A stretch of DNA of 64,000 bases from Leptothoe kymatousa TAU-MAC 1615. Its GTDB lineage: Bacteria > Cyanobacteriota > Cyanobacteriia > Phormidesmidales > Phormidesmidaceae. Position 1 is the first letter of the stretch; the number at the start of each line of letters is the position of its first letter. The stretch covers positions 186,001 to 250,000 of the forward strand of contig NZ_JADOER010000011.1 in the NCBI RefSeq assembly GCF_018739865.1, read 5' to 3'. The notes under the pieces are model-generated. The model saw only the letters and a list, made by a program, of their open reading frames with translations, made no database searches and was not told where the DNA came from. Positions 1 to 8,275 of this stretch are shown piece after piece. Position numbers and translations under genes: made by a program.

Positions 1-2
1 AG

Positions 3-179
3 GGAACCGAGGGAAAACCACGTCACAGTTTGTTTGATATCCCACCGTTGACCATCAAAAATCTTGATGAGTTCATGGTTCAAATCGGCAATGTTCTAAT
101 GTGTCTACGCCCAGTTCCCGAAAACCCAAAAAATACATCAGACCTTTACACAGCGGCATTTTGCACTAAGAATTCTTGA
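3..179 (+). CDS. Possible 3' end of a gene cut by the window edge
   Basis: Frame 3 is open from the first bases to a TGA at 177-179, giving about 58 residues with no start in view upstream. The peptide ends in ...DLYTAAFCTKNS. I do not recognise a family. An open stretch of this length arises by chance about one time in twenty, so this is only a candidate for the C-terminus of a gene that begins outside the window. Confidence 0.25.
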   Translation, partial: GTEGKPRHSLFDIPPLTIKNLDEFMVQIGNVLMCLRPVPENPKNTSDLYTAAFCTKNS

Positions 180-679
180 TAGGTCAGGTCAAATAATCCT
201 CACCCATTTGGGTTAGTATTAGCTGCAAGCTTTAAATATCTATTGTCACTGTCTAATTTTTATTTTAAAAGCTACTTATAGTTGGCCTAGTTACCTGATG
301 ACAAACAGGATTGACGAATTTCTAGGTCATTGGAGTTTGGTCTTTTGGTCCAGATTCTATACGTTCCCAAACAGCTATCTCAGCCTTGAAATAGCGGGTA
401 TGACAGGGCTATGGCCTTGCGCATCCCCCCCTAATGTTGGGTACAGTGATGGTATTATGCGGTGCGCTTTGCCACTTGCTGGGTTGGCAATTTGATGCTT
501 GAAGCTTCCTCATATTGAGGGTTTGAAAGCTTCTAGCCACCTTCTATCAAAAACTCTATTTAGGCATCAGAATATACTCTGATTGTTTATGTAGATTTAG
601 TAGGAATCTGCCATTGGGCCACTGAATAGACAATCTAGACGGTGAACTAAACGAAGCAGGTACTGGATACTGAATTAAT
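180..679. other. Gene-free region upstream of the PG-binding/HEAT gene
   Basis: AT-rich sequence with scattered stops in all frames. A 65-codon frame at 298-495 has no recognisable features and is not called. The last ~100 bases probably hold the promoter and leader of the gene at 680, but I see no convincing Shine-Dalgarno sequence or -10/-35 pair. Confidence 0.5.
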
Positions 680-2143
680 ATGATTTGGCGCTCTACTCTG
701 GTATTGTTCACAGGCTTTGCAGCCTTTTACCTTGCAGGTGAAAATTGGCAGGCTAAAGCACAGGACGCGCCTGTCTTAATATCCCAGTCTGCAACTGTCA
801 ACCCAGATAGCGCAGTCAATACAAATCAAGCCGTTCCCAATTTTGGTGGGCAGCCCCAAAGCTCACCGCTACAAAGCGCCAACTCCGCGGAACAAATCCA
901 GAAAGTTAAGGCGCTCCAGCAAGAATTAAAAAATCGTGGCTACTACAAAGGCCCCATCGATGGCATTTATGGGCCTGCAACTGACGCAGCGATTCGTAAT
1001 TTGCGCGGTGCCCAGGGCCAACCAGCCAACAATGCTGCGCCAACCCCCACAGCCATCCCCCAGCCTCCGGCGGCGGTGGGCACGGCTCAGACCGAAAGCG
1101 CCCAGGCCAGTGGGGGTACAGCAACGGAGACGAATGCCCCCCAGACACCGAATGCTGAGGCAAATGAAAGCATCAACATAGGCGATCAGGTTTCACCTGC
1201 AACAGGCACGACGCCCCCCGCAGTAGACGGCGCCGAGGCGGACGGCGCTGAGGCGGACGGCACTGAGGTGAACGGCACTGAGAACGACGTTACCAACACG
1301 GCTGAGCCTTCGCCCTCAGGTCCGGGCTCTATGCTGTGGGCGGGGTTAGCGCTGATGGCAGCCCTAGGCAGCTTCGGCGTCGGCTTTATATTGGTCAACC
1401 GCACCAGCGGCAACAATGAGGAGGAAGAAGTCGACTCATCGTGGGGGGCTGTGCCTGAAGAAGTCCCTCAAAACGGTGACGTAGGTCAGCGGTTTATGCC
1501 GATGAATGGCAATGGCACCAATGGCGCATCCCATGCAGACGTTGTCATCGACCCTATTCCCACGAATCAGCAGCCTAGTCACCCATCCCCAAGCGATTTA
1601 CCGACGGTCGTTCCCACAGCTAATGCCATGGTGGGCCAAACCACACGGCTCGCCAAAGTGGATGTCATGGATGAGCTGGTGGCCAATTTGCAAGTGAGCG
1701 ATCCGGCCAAACGACGCAAGGCTATCTGGGAATTGGGACAACGGGGTAACTCGTCTGCCGTGCAGCACCTTGTCAATGGGATGGTAGATGCTGACTCCAA
1801 GGAAAAAAGTTTAATCCTTGCGGCTCTATCTGAAATTGGCATCCGCTCCTTGAAACCCATGAGTCGGGCGTTAGCCATTGCTTTGCAGGATGAAAACCCC
1901 GATGTTCGCAAAAATGCGATTCGTGATTTAACCCGGGTCTATGATTTGGTCACTCAAATCAGTCAGATGCTGGGCCACGCCACAGAAGATGAGGATCCAG
2001 AGGTGCGACGCACGGCGGAATGGGCCTTGGGGCAACTCAATCGCATTCGCGAAGCCCCTAAGTTACAGCAAGCGGCAACCAATAGCTTAGAGGCATCCCC
2101 ATCGGGCCTAATGTCTGAAGATATGGAAAACCTAAAAAACTAG
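680..2143 (+). CDS. Membrane protein: peptidoglycan-binding domain, TM helix, HEAT repeats
   Basis: A 487-residue protein with three parts. Residues 1-28 look like a Sec signal peptide ending AKA-Q. Residues ~71-110 match a type-1 peptidoglycan-binding domain (QQELKNRGYYKGPIDGIYGPAT). A Pro/Ala/Thr-rich linker contains four near-repeats of DGAEA type at ~183-202. One strong membrane helix lies at ~217-240, followed by an acidic stretch. Residues ~330-460 contain HEAT-like helical repeats (DPAKRRKAIWELGQRG, NPDVRKNAIRDLTRV, DPEVRRTAEWALGQL). The inferred topology puts the PG-binding part in the periplasm and the HEAT scaffold in the cytoplasm. The exact role is unknown; a link between cell wall and cytoplasmic partners is inference. 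Confidence 0.85.
   Translation: MIWRSTLVLFTGFAAFYLAGENWQAKAQDAPVLISQSATVNPDSAVNTNQAVPNFGGQPQSSPLQSANSAEQIQKVKALQQELKNRGYYKGPIDGIYGPATDAAIRNLRGAQGQPANNAAPTPTAIPQPPAAVGTAQTESAQASGGTATETNAPQTPNAEANESINIGDQVSPATGTTPPAVDGAEADGAEADGTEVNGTENDVTNTAEPSPSGPGSMLWAGLALMAALGSFGVGFILVNRTSGNNEEEEVDSSWGAVPEEVPQNGDVGQRFMPMNGNGTNGASHADVVIDPIPTNQQPSHPSPSDLPTVVPTANAMVGQTTRLAKVDVMDELVANLQVSDPAKRRKAIWELGQRGNSSAVQHLVNGMVDADSKEKSLILAALSEIGIRSLKPMSRALAIALQDENPDVRKNAIRDLTRVYDLVTQISQMLGHATEDEDPEVRRTAEWALGQLNRIREAPKLQQAATNSLEASPSGLMSEDMENLKN
1226..1285 (+). repeat. 15-bp tandem coding repeat, about four copies
   Basis: Four adjacent 15-bp units beginning GACGGC or AACGGC encode DGAEA/DGAEA/DGTEV/NGTEN in the periplasmic linker of the PG-binding/HEAT protein. 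Copies diverge toward the 3' side, as expected for slippage followed by drift. Confidence 0.75.
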
Positions 2144-2248
2144 TCGCGATCGCACCCCGGATCATGGTTTGGGCGGGTTCATTGCCCATTGGCTGGTGTG
2201 CCGTTCCGAGATCAGATAGGGTCATAGGGCTCAGTCAACGGGATTGCC

Positions 2249-3322
2249 ATGGCACGCTGCTTAAACGTCTTGTTTGTTTCCACACCGGTGGGACCTTTAG
2301 GATCTGGATTGGGGGGCGGTGTGGAGCTAACGATTGTGAATTTAGTGGCCGCCCTAACCCAACGGGGCCATCAAGTTGCGATCGCAGCGCCCGAAAACTC
2401 CCAACTCAGCGGTGCCCAACTGATTCAAATTACTGGACTGCTGCAGCCCACAGCTCACACCCAAGGGCGCGATACCCCAGCCACCATGGTGGACAATGCC
2501 GTGCTTGCCAACCAGTGGGACTATGCCCGCAGCGTGCAACAAAACTACGACCTGATTATCAACTTTGCCTACGACTGGCTCCCCCTTTACCTCACTCCTT
2601 TTTTTCAAACACCCATTGCTCATTTCATCAGCATGGGCTCCCTAAGCCGGATCATGGATAGAGCGATTAACCAAATTCACCATCACTATCCAGGCACCCT
2701 GGGGGCCTATACCCAATCCCAGGTCGACACATTCCCTCCAGGCATCGACTGGGAACTCCTCAGCAGTGCTATCGACATTACCCAATACGACTATTGCGCT
2801 ACCCCTAAACCAGAACTCGTGTGGCTAGGTCGCATCTCCCCAGAAAAAGGCCTAGAAGATGCCGTTGCCGCCATTCAACAAACAGGGACCAAGCTAAAAA
2901 TTTTGGGCAAGCTGGAAAACCAAGACTATTGGAATACGATTCAGCGCACTTACCCCGATGCCCCCATGGAATATCTAGGGTTTGTCAATACCCAACAGCT
3001 ACAGACCATCGTCCGGTCCTGCCAAGGCTTGCTGATGACCCCCCGCTGGGTAGAGGCCTTTGGCAATGTAGCGATTGAGGCCCTAGCCTGTGGCGTGCCC
3101 GTCGTGGCCTATCGTCGTGGCGGCCCCGCCGAAATTATTGCCCATGGCAAAACCGGTTGGTTAGTGGAACCCGACAGCGTAGCAGGGCTCGTCAATGGCA
3201 TTCAAAACCTCGACCACATTAACCGACGGGACTGTCGGCAAGTGGCCGAAACCCATTACTCCCTATCGGCTTTAGGGGAACGGTTTGAAAACTGGTTTGC
3301 AAAAATTATTCAGAATTCCTGA
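2249..3322 (+). CDS. Family 4 glycosyltransferase, possibly tetrahydrobiopterin glucosyltransferase type
   Basis: A 357-residue GT-B enzyme. The N-terminus (FVSTPVGPLGSGLGGGVE, ~residues 9-26) carries the Gly-rich acceptor-side loop. The C-terminal half holds the GT4 donor site: WLGRISPEKGLEDA near 191-204 and the E-x7-E region WVEAFGNVAIEALACGVPVVA near 265-285. Such enzymes move a sugar from a nucleotide-sugar to an acceptor. The FVSTPVGPLGSGLGGG start resembles cyanobacterial UDP-glucose:tetrahydrobiopterin glucosyltransferases as I remember them, so a pteridine glucoside role is possible but unproven. It begins 105 bp after the preceding gene on the same strand. Confidence 0.85.
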   Translation: MARCLNVLFVSTPVGPLGSGLGGGVELTIVNLVAALTQRGHQVAIAAPENSQLSGAQLIQITGLLQPTAHTQGRDTPATMVDNAVLANQWDYARSVQQNYDLIINFAYDWLPLYLTPFFQTPIAHFISMGSLSRIMDRAINQIHHHYPGTLGAYTQSQVDTFPPGIDWELLSSAIDITQYDYCATPKPELVWLGRISPEKGLEDAVAAIQQTGTKLKILGKLENQDYWNTIQRTYPDAPMEYLGFVNTQQLQTIVRSCQGLLMTPRWVEAFGNVAIEALACGVPVVAYRRGGPAEIIAHGKTGWLVEPDSVAGLVNGIQNLDHINRRDCRQVAETHYSLSALGERFENWFAKIIQNS

Positions 3323-3574
3323 CTTTCGGTGTGGTTTTATCGGTCAAATGTAGGGGGTTAGTCTGCCTTGGGAAACTATGTATTCTCTAGATTTTCGACG
3401 ACTAAAGTTGAGCTAAATTAGCAGAATAAAATTAATTAACGTCAGGAACGGCCATTATTCACCAGGCTCTCTTTATTACAATTTTTCGTCCATTATTTGG
3501 AACGCCCTGGAAGCAGCCATCGCGTCTGCTCAGCCCAATACCCACTCCACCATGCGTCGCCCCGCATATCACTA

Positions 3575-3961
3575 ATGCTTTCCATTCCTCTCATTGAAAT
3601 CACTCAGCTCATTGAAAAACTCGCCAATCACCCAGAAGCGTTGCGATCGCTCCAAGAAATCGAAGACTGTGATGGCGACCTCAACGATGCCGCCCTATCC
3701 CTTGCCCTCAAAGCGGGTCTAGAACCCAGCGAAAACGACGGCTGGCTCCAAGGGTTTGCCAAACGCTACCGACACATTGCCTGCTTACCCGAATTCCGAG
3801 ACGACCTCACCCAGCAGCAGGTGCTCGGTCTGGCCCAACACCTACTGCAAAACAGCCACTGCCCTAACCTATTAGCCATTCCCGTGGCTCTATATATCAG
3901 CAAAACCGGCATAGATACGTTTTGCCAAAGTTTTGACAACAGCCGCGTCCCCACCGATTAA
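3575..3961 (+). CDS. Conserved-looking small protein of unknown function
   Basis: A 128-residue soluble, acidic, helical protein from the ATG at 3575 (MLSIPLIEITQLIEKL). An upstream in-frame start at 3497 would add 26 residues of different composition and is less likely. The segment EDCDGDLNDAALSLALKAGLE reads like a helical, possibly EF-hand-like loop, but no known domain can be assigned with confidence. Codon use matches the neighbouring genes, which supports it being real. It has no clear operon partner. Confidence 0.65.
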   Translation: MLSIPLIEITQLIEKLANHPEALRSLQEIEDCDGDLNDAALSLALKAGLEPSENDGWLQGFAKRYRHIACLPEFRDDLTQQQVLGLAQHLLQNSHCPNLLAIPVALYISKTGIDTFCQSFDNSRVPTD

Positions 3962-4311
3962 GGGCCTGTTAAAAAATAAAATCATGGTCTTTTCCATTTG
4001 AATTATGACTTAACAAGCCTTTCGGGACTAAACCGTGAAGTAGTTCCTTAACAGCTCCTAAGTAATTTTTATCCCGTTGCTAGTGGGGTAACGCCGGGGC
4101 ACCCTTAGCGTAGGTATTATTATCAGCCCGTTATGGCTCAAACTTATTCCCATTAACGGACCCAAGCCATGGTGGTGGGCCTTAGGTCTAGCTATCTACG
4201 CATCATCAACGGAATTAGATAGCAACAGCCTGTATTAATACCCACAGGGGACTGTTTTAGAACTATCTAAAGTCCAAATAACAGATACACTAACCGCATA
4301 GGAGCTTCGCA
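3962..4311. other. Gene-free region upstream of the YbjQ cluster
   Basis: No coding potential seen. At its left end a 10-bp imperfect inverted repeat (GGCCTGTTAA at 3963-3972 and TTAACAAGCC at 4010-4019, 9 of 10 pairs) encloses an AT-rich 37-bp loop. It could act as a weak terminator for the upstream gene or be a relic of a small mobile element. The right end should carry the promoter of the gene at 4312, whose Shine-Dalgarno is AGGAG at ~4301. Confidence 0.45.
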
Positions 4312-4656
4312 ATGACACGCTCAACTGCCCGCAGCACTGGCATTACCTTAACTACCCTAGAAGGCGTACCGGGCAAAGAAATTATCGAGCACTATGGTCT
4401 CGTCCAAGGCAGTACCATTCGCGCTAAGCACGTCGGCAAAGATATTTTAGCCGGGTTCAAAAATATTGTCGGTGGTGAACTCAAAGCCTACACCGAGCTA
4501 CTACAAGAGTCTCGCAAAGAAGCCGTCAACCGCATGTTAGAACAGGCCGAACAGCTAGGGGCCAACGCCGTTGTCAATGTCCGCTTTGCCACATCATCCG
4601 TTGCCCCAGGGGCCGCCGAACTCTTTGCCTATGGCACCGCTGTCAAAGTGCAGTAA
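4312..4656 (+). CDS. YbjQ family (DUF74) protein, soluble copy
   Basis: A 114-residue protein of the YbjQ/DUF74 (heavy-metal-binding-domain) family, which form small oligomeric rings. Diagnostic features are TTLEGVPGKEIIEHYGLVQG at the start, the central FKNIVGGELKAYTELLQESR and the C-terminal AEQLGANAVVNVRFATS. There is no signal peptide or membrane segment. It is the first of two YbjQ genes 29 bp apart, followed by an M48 protease, all co-oriented. A function has not been firmly established for the family; metal binding is annotation rather than proof. Confidence 0.9.
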   Translation: MTRSTARSTGITLTTLEGVPGKEIIEHYGLVQGSTIRAKHVGKDILAGFKNIVGGELKAYTELLQESRKEAVNRMLEQAEQLGANAVVNVRFATSSVAPGAAELFAYGTAVKVQ

Positions 4657-4685
4657 TCAGAACCGGCTATTCCCAGGAGCACACC

Positions 4686-5129
4686 ATGATTGAACTCATC
4701 ACGTTTCTCATTTTGGTTGGCGTCGGCTACTTCATCGGTAACCGTCGTGAACAAAAGCATTACGAAGATATTAAACGCCGAGAAAAACAAACTCTCCATA
4801 TTCCCATCATGAGCTGGGGGGCCAAACAGGACCTGCCCTATGCCCATGAAGCCGAAATGTTTGTCGGTAGCGTCGTTGTCGCCAATGACTATTTCAAAAC
4901 CATTTCGGCCAGTTTGCGCAACCTGGTAGGTGGACGCGTCACGGTCTATGAAACCCTGATTGACCGAGGTCGGCGAGAGGCCATGCTACGGATGAAAGAG
5001 TCGGCCATTGAATGGGGCGCCTCCCAGGTGCTAAATGTGCGGTTTGAAACCGCTAACATTGCTGGCCAAAGCCAAAATGGCGGCACGGGTGCGGTAGAAA
5101 TAATGGTCTACGGCACCGGTATTCGCTAA
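4686..5129 (+). CDS. YbjQ family (DUF74) protein with N-terminal membrane anchor
   Basis: A 147-residue protein. An N-terminal helix (residues 1-17, IELITFLILVGVGYFIG) anchors it, followed by a basic stretch and then a YbjQ domain (~residues 40-147) with LRNLVGGRVTVYETLIDRGR and AIEWGASQVLNVRFETAN. The Shine-Dalgarno AGGAG lies 8 bp ahead of the ATG. The pair of one soluble and one anchored YbjQ suggests a mixed or membrane-docked oligomer; this is inference. It sits directly upstream of the M48 protease gene. Confidence 0.88.
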   Translation: MIELITFLILVGVGYFIGNRREQKHYEDIKRREKQTLHIPIMSWGAKQDLPYAHEAEMFVGSVVVANDYFKTISASLRNLVGGRVTVYETLIDRGRREAMLRMKESAIEWGASQVLNVRFETANIAGQSQNGGTGAVEIMVYGTGIR

Positions 5130-5147
5130 CCCCTCAGCGATCGCAAA

Positions 5148-5191
5148 CACGTCCAAAAGGGTTTCTACTCAAGCAGCTCATTTTGGACGTG
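5148..5191 (+). other. 11-bp perfect inverted repeat between ybjQ-2 and the M48 gene
   Basis: CACGTCCAAAA at 5148-5158 is exactly complementary to TTTTGGACGTG at 5181-5191, with a 22-nt loop. It lies in the 87-bp spacer inside an apparent operon, just upstream of the protease start, and lacks a following U-run. It may be an RNA processing or mRNA-stability hairpin, or an operator. Confidence 0.6.
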
Positions 5192-5216
5192 GCCCCAGGT
5201 TTTACCCCCAAGCGCC

Positions 5217-6050
5217 ATGAAATACGTCCCCCGCGAAATTGTCGACGAAGTCAACGTCACCCCGGTCCATCCCCTGGTCAACTTTGGCTATTTAATGGGC
5301 ACGGTTGTGGCAGCAGCCATCGCCGTCTATGCAGGGTTGGGCGTTGCCGGGGCACAACTTGCCGCTCGCCTGGGCCCCAACGCCGAAAATAAAGTCGGCG
5401 ACATGATTTTTGATAGTGTGTTCTCGTCAATGCCCCTAACGACAGAGGGAGATGACTTTGAATACCTGAGCGATCTGGCCGAATCATTACGTAGTGATGC
5501 CTTAAAAAAACGGCCTGACCTCAAACTCCACATTCTCGAAGAGCCCGCCCCCAATGCCATGGTGTCCGCTGGGGGATATGTCTATGTCACCCAGGGACTG
5601 TTGGATGACATCGAAACCGAAAACGAGCTAGCCTTTGTCCTGGCCCACGAGTTGGGTCACTATGAGCACCGCGACAACCTCAGGAGCCTGGGCCGTTCGC
5701 TTGTTTTTCTAAGTTTGAATGGCGTGGTGGCCGCCAGCGGTGTGCAATTGCCTTCACTGTTAACCGGCTCTATGGGGTTAGCCGATTTGCACTACAGCCG
5801 CGACCAGGAAAATCGGGCAGACGTGTATGCCTTGGAAATTATGCAGGAACGCTATGGCCATGTGGACCATGCCTTGGACTTCTTTAGGCGTTTAAACGAA
5901 GATGAGTTGGATTTTGGCGTGGCCGATCGCCTATTGGAATGGCAGTCCACCCATCCACTGACCGAATCCCGCATTGAACGGTTAGAAGAATTGGCAAATC
6001 AACGGGGCTGGTCTTTAGAAGGGGAACCAACGGCGCTGCCCCAGGAGTAA
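5217..6050 (+). CDS. M48 family membrane-associated zinc metalloprotease
   Basis: A 277-residue peptidase. A hydrophobic segment at ~26-50 likely spans the membrane. The zinc site is HELGH (H144, E145, H148) with the third ligand E198 in QENRADVYALE, the usual M48 (HtpX/Oma1/BepA-like) arrangement. VSAGGYVYVTQGLL (~116-129) is the typical substrate-cleft strand. M48 enzymes degrade damaged membrane or envelope proteins. It follows two YbjQ genes, so a shared envelope task is likely but not shown. A second hydrophobic stretch near 162-176 follows the zinc motif, as in other family members. Confidence 0.92.
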   Translation: MKYVPREIVDEVNVTPVHPLVNFGYLMGTVVAAAIAVYAGLGVAGAQLAARLGPNAENKVGDMIFDSVFSSMPLTTEGDDFEYLSDLAESLRSDALKKRPDLKLHILEEPAPNAMVSAGGYVYVTQGLLDDIETENELAFVLAHELGHYEHRDNLRSLGRSLVFLSLNGVVAASGVQLPSLLTGSMGLADLHYSRDQENRADVYALEIMQERYGHVDHALDFFRRLNEDELDFGVADRLLEWQSTHPLTESRIERLEELANQRGWSLEGEPTALPQE

Positions 6051-6095
6051 CTGGAAACAAAGTGGTTATGATAAAAGCAGTGTTGGAGCTAGAGC

Positions 6096-6392
6096 ATGCC
6101 GTCTCCACTGCCTGGGATGAACCCCTTTATTGAACAGCCAGAGTTATGGTCTGAGTTCCATAGTCGGCTGATCGTTGCGATCTCAGATGCCTTAGATCAG
6201 CTCCTCAGTCGTGCCTATCGCGTAGCTGTAGAAAAGCGCGTGTATTTAAGCCAGAACGAGGAGCAAGTGCTCATAGGCATCCCAGATGTGGCCGTGACAT
6301 CATCCACAGACGATGCCAAAACAGATGAAACAGACACGTTCTCTCAGTGGCTTGGCTGTATGCCTAAATACGCCAGTAGCGGGTTTAACTGA
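6096..6392 (+). pseudogene. Truncated DUF4058 family gene
   Basis: The first ~75 residues (MPSPLPGMNPFIEQPELWSEFHSRLIVA..., then YRVAVEKRVYLS and IGIPDVAV) match the start of DUF4058 proteins, which are common in cyanobacteria and normally about 250 residues long. After ~residue 75 similarity stops and the frame ends at 98 codons, overlapping the 3' end of the convergent kinase gene by 49 bp. The remaining ~170 residues are absent, so this is a decayed 5' fragment, probably non-functional. Confidence 0.75.
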
Positions 6393-7105
6393 GGCCAGGA
6401 TGGCTGATGTTTATAGCGACGCAAATACTCAATTAGCTCGGCTCTAATGGTGTTGGGAAACCAAGGACGCAGGAGCTGGGCGATCTCCGTACTAATAAAC
6501 AATCCTTGCACTAACGTGGTGACGTTGGCTGGGCGACGCTCTGCACTCGCACGGCTAAAGTCTATAAGCACTGGGCTATCGGCGGGCATCAAAGCATGGG
6601 CCGTAATACAGCGCAGATCCCCATGGTCCAGACCCAGCTGATCTAAACGATAGGCCTGGTGAATCAGCTGGAAAACACTATGCTGGATGGCCTCAGCAGA
6701 CTGGGGTGATTGCAACCAATCCACCAGCATTGGACCATCGATGTAGTCCATCAACAAAAAGTTATCGCTATGGGCCACATACTGGGGGCCAACAGCTACG
6801 GTATTGGCCCGCTGCTGCAGGGTTGCTTCGGTCTCAAAACTAAGCTGGGGGGCCGGTTCTCGCCGCACCTTCAGCACTCGGTCGCCACCGTGGGACCGCA
6901 CGCGCAGCACCACACCACAGTAGCCCACCCCCAGAATATCCAGCCCCGCCAGGTTGGCGGGGCCGTGGGCATAGATAGCATCAAGCTGAAAGGCCTGTAG
7001 CTCTGCCCAGCGGCGCTGCAACGTAGGCCCATCGCCGCTGGGATAGGCCAATAGCTGTCGAGCTGGGCTATGCCAAAACTCTAGCGGGCTAAAGACCGTT
7101 GCCAT
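6344..7105 (-). CDS. Atypical (RIO/ABC1-like) protein kinase-fold protein
   Basis: A 253-residue protein with a reduced kinase fold. Visible elements are a Gly-rich loop LGVGYCGVVLRV (~59-70), the lysine of VLKVRRE, a glutamate in SFETEATL, the hinge LLMDYIDGP, the catalytic loop DHGDLRCITAHAL (D of HGDL, near 160) and the metal-binding aspartate in LIDFSRAS in place of DFG. HGDL is the loop form found in small-molecule and RIO-type kinases, so the substrate may be a protein or a metabolite. It lies 6 bp downstream of the HAD phosphatase gene and is probably co-transcribed with it. Confidence 0.75.
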   Translation of the reverse strand: MATVFSPLEFWHSPARQLLAYPSGDGPTLQRRWAELQAFQLDAIYAHGPANLAGLDILGVGYCGVVLRVRSHGGDRVLKVRREPAPQLSFETEATLQQRANTVAVGPQYVAHSDNFLLMDYIDGPMLVDWLQSPQSAEAIQHSVFQLIHQAYRLDQLGLDHGDLRCITAHALMPADSPVLIDFSRASAERRPANVTTLVQGLFISTEIAQLLRPWFPNTIRAELIEYLRRYKHQPSWPQLNPLLAYLGIQPSH

Positions 7106-7111
7106 AGAGAT

Positions 7112-7879
7112 TTAGGCGCAAAGCTGACGCGCCAGATCTACGGTGAAATAGGTGGCCGCGCCCGCATCCCCCGCAAGCACCGTAAAGGCCGTTTCTGGGG
7201 TACCCAAATCGCTGAGCACTAGCTTAGCCCCGGTAAAGTCCTGGGCCTTGGTGTATTCATTGACGGTGACTACGGTTTTGAGACCGGTGGGTGTAGCCGA
7301 TAGCAAACCGTTGTTGGTGTCTTCAAAGGCAAGGCAGTTGTCTGGGGGCAGATTCAAATGCTCCAGGGCATATTCATAGATATCGGCAGCGGGCTTTTTC
7401 TTGGGCACCATGTCCCCGGCTGCGATCACATCAAACCATTTGAGGCTCTCGGCCCCGAGGGTATTTTCTAGCAGGGCCTGCACATTGGCTGGGGTGGTGG
7501 TGGTTGCGATCGCAAGTCGCACCCCTTCCCTGCGGGCCTCATCCAACAAACGCTCCACCCCCGGTCGCAGCGGGATTTTACCCGCCGCCGCATACTGCTT
7601 GTAATAGTTAGTTTTCGTGGCGTGTAGATGCTTAATCATGGCATCTAAATCGCTAAACTCTGACGGCACTTGAAACTCGCTCAAATACTCAGTGGCATAG
7701 GCCCGCATCCGCTCCTTGCCCCCCGAAACCTTCAACAGTTTGCCATAGAGTTCAGGCGTCCAATCCCAATCTAAACCCGTATCGGCAAACGCCTGGTTAA
7801 AGGCAGGGCGATGGCCATCCCGCTCAGTTTCCGCTAAGGTACCATCCACATCAAAAATCAACGCCTTTAGCTCTGCCAC
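7112..7879 (-). CDS. HAD-superfamily hydrolase, CbbY-like phosphatase
   Basis: A 255-residue HAD enzyme. Motif I is DVDGTLAETE (nucleophile D10, acid D12). A helical cap follows (~18-90). Motif II is AIATTTTP, the lysine is in PKKKPAADIYEYALE and motif III is CLAFEDTNNGLLSA. This matches CbbY-type phosphatases, some of which degrade xylulose 1,5-bisphosphate, an inhibitor of Rubisco. Length and motifs are complete. It is upstream of and closely linked to the kinase-like gene. Confidence 0.88.
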   Translation of the reverse strand: MAELKALIFDVDGTLAETERDGHRPAFNQAFADTGLDWDWTPELYGKLLKVSGGKERMRAYATEYLSEFQVPSEFSDLDAMIKHLHATKTNYYKQYAAAGKIPLRPGVERLLDEARREGVRLAIATTTTPANVQALLENTLGAESLKWFDVIAAGDMVPKKKPAADIYEYALEHLNLPPDNCLAFEDTNNGLLSATPTGLKTVVTVNEYTKAQDFTGAKLVLSDLGTPETAFTVLAGDAGAATYFTVDLARQLCA

Positions 7880-7927
7880 GGACTGCTCCTGTTCACAAAA
7901 TCTCCAGGGTTGATCTTACCGTTAGTT

Positions 7928-8010
7928 GGAATTCGGAATTTGCAATTCACCATACCCGGCCTTTTTGAATTCGGAATTCGAAAGTCAGAGTTCAGACTTT
8001 CGCCCCTGGC
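7928..8010. repeat. Dispersed repeat rich in GAATTC, copy 1
   Basis: Contains GGAATTCGGAATT twice, a hairpin CGAAAGTC..GACTTTCG and the word GCCCCTGGC. A second region with the same motifs in the same order lies at 55611-55760. Their shared order suggests a dispersed repeat family rather than coincidence. Confidence 0.5.
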
Positions 8011-8232
8011 AAAATCACCCCGCATGGCACGGGTATCGCATGCGTTGACAAGTCCAGTTTAAATGTGGAACTCGTAAGGCTTGCTACAAACAGCCACCTG
8101 ATTCTATTGATATGGTTACGTTGGATGGCTAATCGGCTCAGACCACCAGACGCCTTGATGGCTCAGTTTGAGGGTTTTCGCTTGATAAAAATGTCGTTCT
8201 CATGTGCCTAGTCAGGCATTTCTCGAAGCGTT

Positions 8233-8275
8233 TCAAAAAAAGCTCAACCCGATGGGATGGGCTTTTTTTCTTTTG
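8233..8275 (-). terminator. Rho-independent terminator of the dehydrogenase gene
   Basis: An A-run, an imperfect ~10-bp stem (AGCTCAACCC / GGGATGGGCT) with a 3-nt loop, and a T-run on both sides. Read on the minus strand it follows the stop of the 2-hydroxyacid dehydrogenase gene by ~50 bp and ends in TTTTTTT. It could work in both directions. Confidence 0.75.

Noticed and set aside
298..495. 65-codon plus-strand frame in the first gene-free region
   Set aside because: No ribosome site, no recognisable domain, atypical composition and surrounded by non-coding sequence.
2164..2661. 165-codon frame overlapping the glycosyltransferase start
   Set aside because: Overlapping frame of a clear GT4 gene, with Cys/Pro/Arg-rich sequence and no domain.
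3963..4019. Small inverted repeat that might be a MITE
   Set aside because: Only one copy seen, arms imperfect and short, no target-site duplication visible.
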